64,000 nucleotides of DNA from Shewanella electrica (lineage in GTDB: Bacteria > Pseudomonadota > Gammaproteobacteria > Enterobacterales > Shewanellaceae). The translations under genes were made by a program, and so were the position numbers. Shown one piece after another: positions 61,434 through 64,000 of this stretch; position 1 is the stretch's first letter, and every line of letters starts with the position of its first letter. The notes beneath the pieces are model-generated. The model saw only the letters and a program-made list of their open reading frames with translations, had not been told where the DNA came from and made no database searches. The DNA is taken from positions 27,883 through 91,882 of the forward strand of contig NZ_JAKOGG010000017.1 in NCBI RefSeq assembly GCF_022321485.1, given 5' to 3'.

Positions 61434-62318
61434 ATGTTGAAGCCTTATCTCAACGTCACCAAGCCCGGCATTATCATGGGCAACCTGATCTCAGTCGCGG
61501 GGGGCTTTTTCTTAGCCTCTCAAGGACACATTGATTGGGGGCTGATGTTTGCTGCCGTATTGGGGTTATCTTTGGTGGTCGCCTCAGGCTGTGCTATCAA
61601 TAACTGCATTGATACCGATATCGATGCCAAAATGCGTCGTACGCAAAAGCGTGTGACCGTGACGGGTGAACTGTCTGTTCCCCATGCGTTTTGGTTCGGT
61701 GTGGCGTTGGGATTCGCCGGGTTTGGTATTTTGGCTGTCTACACCAATGCGATGGCGACCTTGTTCGCCGTCATTGGTTATGTGGTTTATGTCGGGGTGT
61801 ATAGCCTCTATATGAAACGCATGTCGGTGTATGGCACGATTGTGGGAAGTCTGTCTGGTGCGGTGCCACCAGTGGTGGGTTACTGTGCGGTATCAGGTAA
61901 ATTTGATGCCGGTGCAGCCATTCTGCTGTTGATGTTCTGCCTGTGGCAAATGCCCCACTCTTACGCAATTGCTATCTTCCGTTATGAAGATTACAAAGCG
62001 GCCAAAATCCCAGTGCTGCCAGTCGTACACGGCATTGAAAAAGCCAAATTGCACATTGTTGCTTATGTGGCAGTGTTTGCACTGGTTTCCGTGTTACTGC
62101 CGCTGACAGGATATACCGGGGTGGCGTTTACGGCGGTGGCCTGTTCTACCAGTTTGTGGTGGTTGGCGATGGCGCTTCGAGGCTATCGTAAAGATATTGA
62201 GGTTACCGGTTGGGCACGCCAAGTGTTCGGTTTCTCAATCATCACTATCACCGCGCTGAGTGTGACTATGGCGTTAGACTTTAAAGAAGTCACCTCGCAG
62301 TTATTTGTGCAGTTGTAA
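61434..62318 (+). CDS. cyoE: Protohaem IX farnesyltransferase (haem O synthase)
   Basis: 294 residues of the UbiA superfamily with about nine membrane helices. The Mg-diphosphate motifs are [18 protein letters not shown] and a second around the [10 protein letters not shown] loop. It makes haem O for the oxidase from haem B and farnesyl diphosphate. Last gene of the cyo operon; a strong terminator follows. Confidence 0.96.
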   Translation: MLKPYLNVTKPGIIMGNLISVAGGFFLASQGHIDWGLMFAAVLGLSLVVASGCAINNCIDTDIDAKMRRTQKRVTVTGELSVPHAFWFGVALGFAGFGILAVYTNAMATLFAVIGYVVYVGVYSLYMKRMSVYGTIVGSLSGAVPPVVGYCAVSGKFDAGAAILLLMFCLWQMPHSYAIAIFRYEDYKAAKIPVLPVVHGIEKAKLHIVAYVAVFALVSVLLPLTGYTGVAFTAVACSTSLWWLAMALRGYRKDIEVTGWARQVFGFSIITITALSVTMALDFKEVTSQLFVQL

Positions 62319-62340
62319 GCCCAACATATTTATCCGCATT

Positions 62341-62372
62341 AAAAAGCCCGGCTATATAAAGCCGGGCTTTTT
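62341..62372. terminator. Bidirectional terminator between cyoE and menB
   Basis: AAAAAGCCCGGCT (62341-62353) and AGCCGGGCTTTTT (62360-62372) form a perfect 13-base stem with a six-base loop and T runs on both strands. It serves both convergent genes. Confidence 0.92.
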
Positions 62373-62396
62373 GTTATCTCAGCTAACTGAATATGA

Positions 62397-63299
62397 TTAG
62401 TAGTGCCAAGGGAACTTAGAAAAATCCTGATCGCGTTTTTCTAAGAAGGCATCACGCCCCTCTTCCGCTTCCGCTGTGCCGTAAGCTAAGCGGGTTGCTT
62501 CACCGGCAAACAGTTGCTGGCCAACTAAGCCGTCATCCGGCAAGTTAAAACCATACTTCAGCATACGCATTGCCGTTGGACTCTTAGAGTTGATCTCTTT
62601 GGCCCAACGCAGCGCTTCTACTTCTAACTCAGCGTGAGGAATGGAACGGTTAACCATGCCCATATCAAACGCTTCATCAGCACTATAGTTAAAACCACAG
62701 AAGAAGATTTCCCGCGCGCGCTTTTGGCCGATCATCTTGGCTAAGTAGGCACTGCCATAACCTGAGTCGAAGCTAGCAACATCTGGGTCAGTCTGTTTAA
62801 AAATGGCGTGTTCCTTTGAGGCCAAGGTTAAATCACATACTACGTGTAAGCTATGACCTCCGCCGACCGCCCAGCCCGGCACAACCGCAATCACTACCTT
62901 CGGCATAAAACGAATCAAACGTTGTACTTCAAGAATGTGTAAGCGGCCCATGCGAGCAATATCTGCTTTACCCGCTTCAGCACCTTCATACTTATAACCA
63001 TCTTTACCGCGAATACGTTGATCACCACCCGAAGAGAACGACCACTGGCCTTTCTTCGATGGACCATTACCGGTTAATAGTACACAGCCTACATCTGACC
63101 ACTGGCGTGCATGGTCGAGTGCGATATACAACTCATCAACCGTTTTTGGACGGAAGGCGTTCAAACAATCTGGACGGTCAATGGCAATGCGCACTGTGCC
63201 GTGAGCCTTAGCGCGGTGATAAGTAATATCTTCAAACTCAAACCCTGGGACTTCATCCCACAGCTCGGCGTCAAATGTATCGGAAACAAAACGAGACAT
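62397..63299 (-). CDS. menB: 1,4-Dihydroxy-2-naphthoyl-CoA synthase
   Basis: 300 residues of the enoyl-CoA hydratase fold. Key segments are WSFSSGGDQRIRGKDGYKYE, IAVVPGWAVGGGHSLHVVCDL and the C-terminal KFPWHY. It cyclises O-succinylbenzoyl-CoA in menaquinone synthesis; menaquinone is central in Shewanella respiration. The rest of the men pathway is not in the window. Its terminator is shared with cyoE. Confidence 0.95.
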   Translation of the reverse strand: MSRFVSDTFDAELWDEVPGFEFEDITYHRAKAHGTVRIAIDRPDCLNAFRPKTVDELYIALDHARQWSDVGCVLLTGNGPSKKGQWSFSSGGDQRIRGKDGYKYEGAEAGKADIARMGRLHILEVQRLIRFMPKVVIAVVPGWAVGGGHSLHVVCDLTLASKEHAIFKQTDPDVASFDSGYGSAYLAKMIGQKRAREIFFCGFNYSADEAFDMGMVNRSIPHAELEVEALRWAKEINSKSPTAMRMLKYGFNLPDDGLVGQQLFAGEATRLAYGTAEAEEGRDAFLEKRDQDFSKFPWHY

Positions 63300-63327
63300 A
63301 ACAACTTCCTGAGGCTAACTATGTGAA

Positions 63328-63678
63328 TTACAGATTATCGCAAATGAACTGCAAATTATCTCGACTAAAAACCGGATGAGATATCACATTTCCCTGACAA
63401 TACTGCTGCTTAAAATCATTAAAGCCATCTGGCGTACTTAGGATCTTGTCTAGTTCGTGTAATTCAACACTTGATAAACGATCACCGATACTCGCCAGCA
63501 GTTGGCTTTTCTTCTTATCTATACGGATCAGCTGCGTGCCCGTCATCACATCCAGCTTATGCTCAATCTTTTTCAGAATGGCCTCGGTCTGAGCTATTGG
63601 CTCATCCAGCTTATCGGTTTTCGTTGCCAAGTAATAAAGCACCGCTGCCGCAACGGCGATGAGTATCCAACCTTTCAT
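63328..63678 (-). CDS. Small N-anchored protein of unknown function
   Basis: 116 residues from the ATG at 63678 after GCAGGG. One N-terminal membrane helix (WILIAVAAAVLYYLATKT) is followed by a helical charged part that may form a coiled coil (EAILKKIEHKLDVMTG) and a C-terminal domain with two cysteines. No family recognised. It lies 28 bases upstream of menB on the same strand and may be co-transcribed. Confidence 0.65.
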   Translation of the reverse strand: MKGWILIAVAAAVLYYLATKTDKLDEPIAQTEAILKKIEHKLDVMTGTQLIRIDKKKSQLLASIGDRLSSVELHELDKILSTPDGFNDFKQQYCQGNVISHPVFSRDNLQFICDNL

Positions 63679-63901
63679 AGTCAATGCCCTGCATCTATCT
63701 GCATTAATTCATAGCCTAAATTACCAATATCGCCGCAATAGACAAGGATGCGCGACGAATGTTGCATAAGCGCCAACAACTAATTGCAGCCTGTAATGCC
63801 GTAATTATGGCCCTAAAGCGGATAATCTAGGCATAAAATGCTGTTTAAATTGCCAGTTGGCTGGAATCTTGAACACTTGGAAAAATATCTCAAAAAAGGG
63901 G

Positions 63902-63929
63902 TTGCGGAGTTTTTTAAGGTCCTTATAAT
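63902..63929 (+). promoter_or_regulatory. rRNA-type promoter at the right edge
   Basis: TTGCGG (63902-63907) and TATAAT (63924-63929) are 16 bases apart, with a GC-rich discriminator (GCGCACCC) and an A-rich upstream stretch near 63880-63898. This is the form of stringently controlled rRNA P1 promoters. Downstream at 63978-63997 is a hairpin, GTGATGAG with CTCATCAC. An rRNA operon or a tRNA gene probably starts beyond the window. Confidence 0.75.
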
Positions 63930-64000
63930 GCGCACCCACTGACACGGCAAAGCGCGAAAGCAAAGGTCGTAGAGGTAGTGATGAGGTGACTCATCACACG

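Overview
The window is a chromosomal replication-origin region of a gammaproteobacterium, most like Shewanella or a close relative. The evidence is gene order and protein sequence: gyrB-recF-dnaN-dnaA leftward; rpmH-rnpA-yidD-yidC-mnmE rightward; mioC, an oriC-like segment, then mnmG-rsmG-parA-parB-atpIBEFHAGDC-glmU, a DeoR-type regulator and glmS. No species can be named from the sequence alone.

Layout. 1-7905 is the conserved replication, ribosome and membrane-insertion block. 7906-25373 is accessory. It opens at the 3' end of mnmE, where the last 18 bases match the remembered SGI1-type attachment site, and continues with a broken tyrosine-integrase gene, an OmpA-domain protein, a LuxR-type regulator and a Tad/Flp pilus cluster: Flp pilin, pseudopilins, CpaB, secretin, an FHA-CpaF ATPase fusion, TadB, TadC, TadD, TadE and a second OmpA-domain protein. 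The pilus genes between 12417 and 23985 are bracketed by duplicated genes for small secreted four-cysteine proteins that I do not recognise. 25374-27786 holds a sugar-proton symporter, mioC and oriC. 27787-43632 is again core: tRNA and rRNA modification, partition, ATP synthase and amino-sugar synthesis.

43894-50094 encodes a MacAB/LolCDE-like efflux unit (adaptor, ATPase, FtsX-type permease) convergent with a LytS/LytTR-type two-component system. 50273-56105 is mostly uncharacterised: a small secreted PLPPG protein, a gene interrupted by an in-frame TGA, a 917-residue orphan protein and a pair of overlapping membrane-protein genes. After a gene-poor stretch of about 1.4 kb comes cyoABCDE (haem-copper quinol oxidase and haem O synthase), then menB and a small anchored protein on the other strand. 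The right edge has a strong rrn-type promoter reading out of the window.

How the parts fit. DnaA, DnaN, RecF, GyrB, ParA, ParB and oriC form the replication and partition centre. There are two GATC-rich regions with DnaA boxes, upstream of dnaA and between mioC and mnmG; the second is the better oriC candidate. MenB (menaquinone synthesis), the quinol oxidase and ATP synthase share the respiratory chain. GlmU and GlmS supply UDP-GlcNAc, and a perfect palindrome repeated twice near the DeoR-type gene is probably its operator. The most unusual content is the Tad island with its duplicated, mosaic secreted proteins and its lack of a local TadZ or prepilin peptidase.
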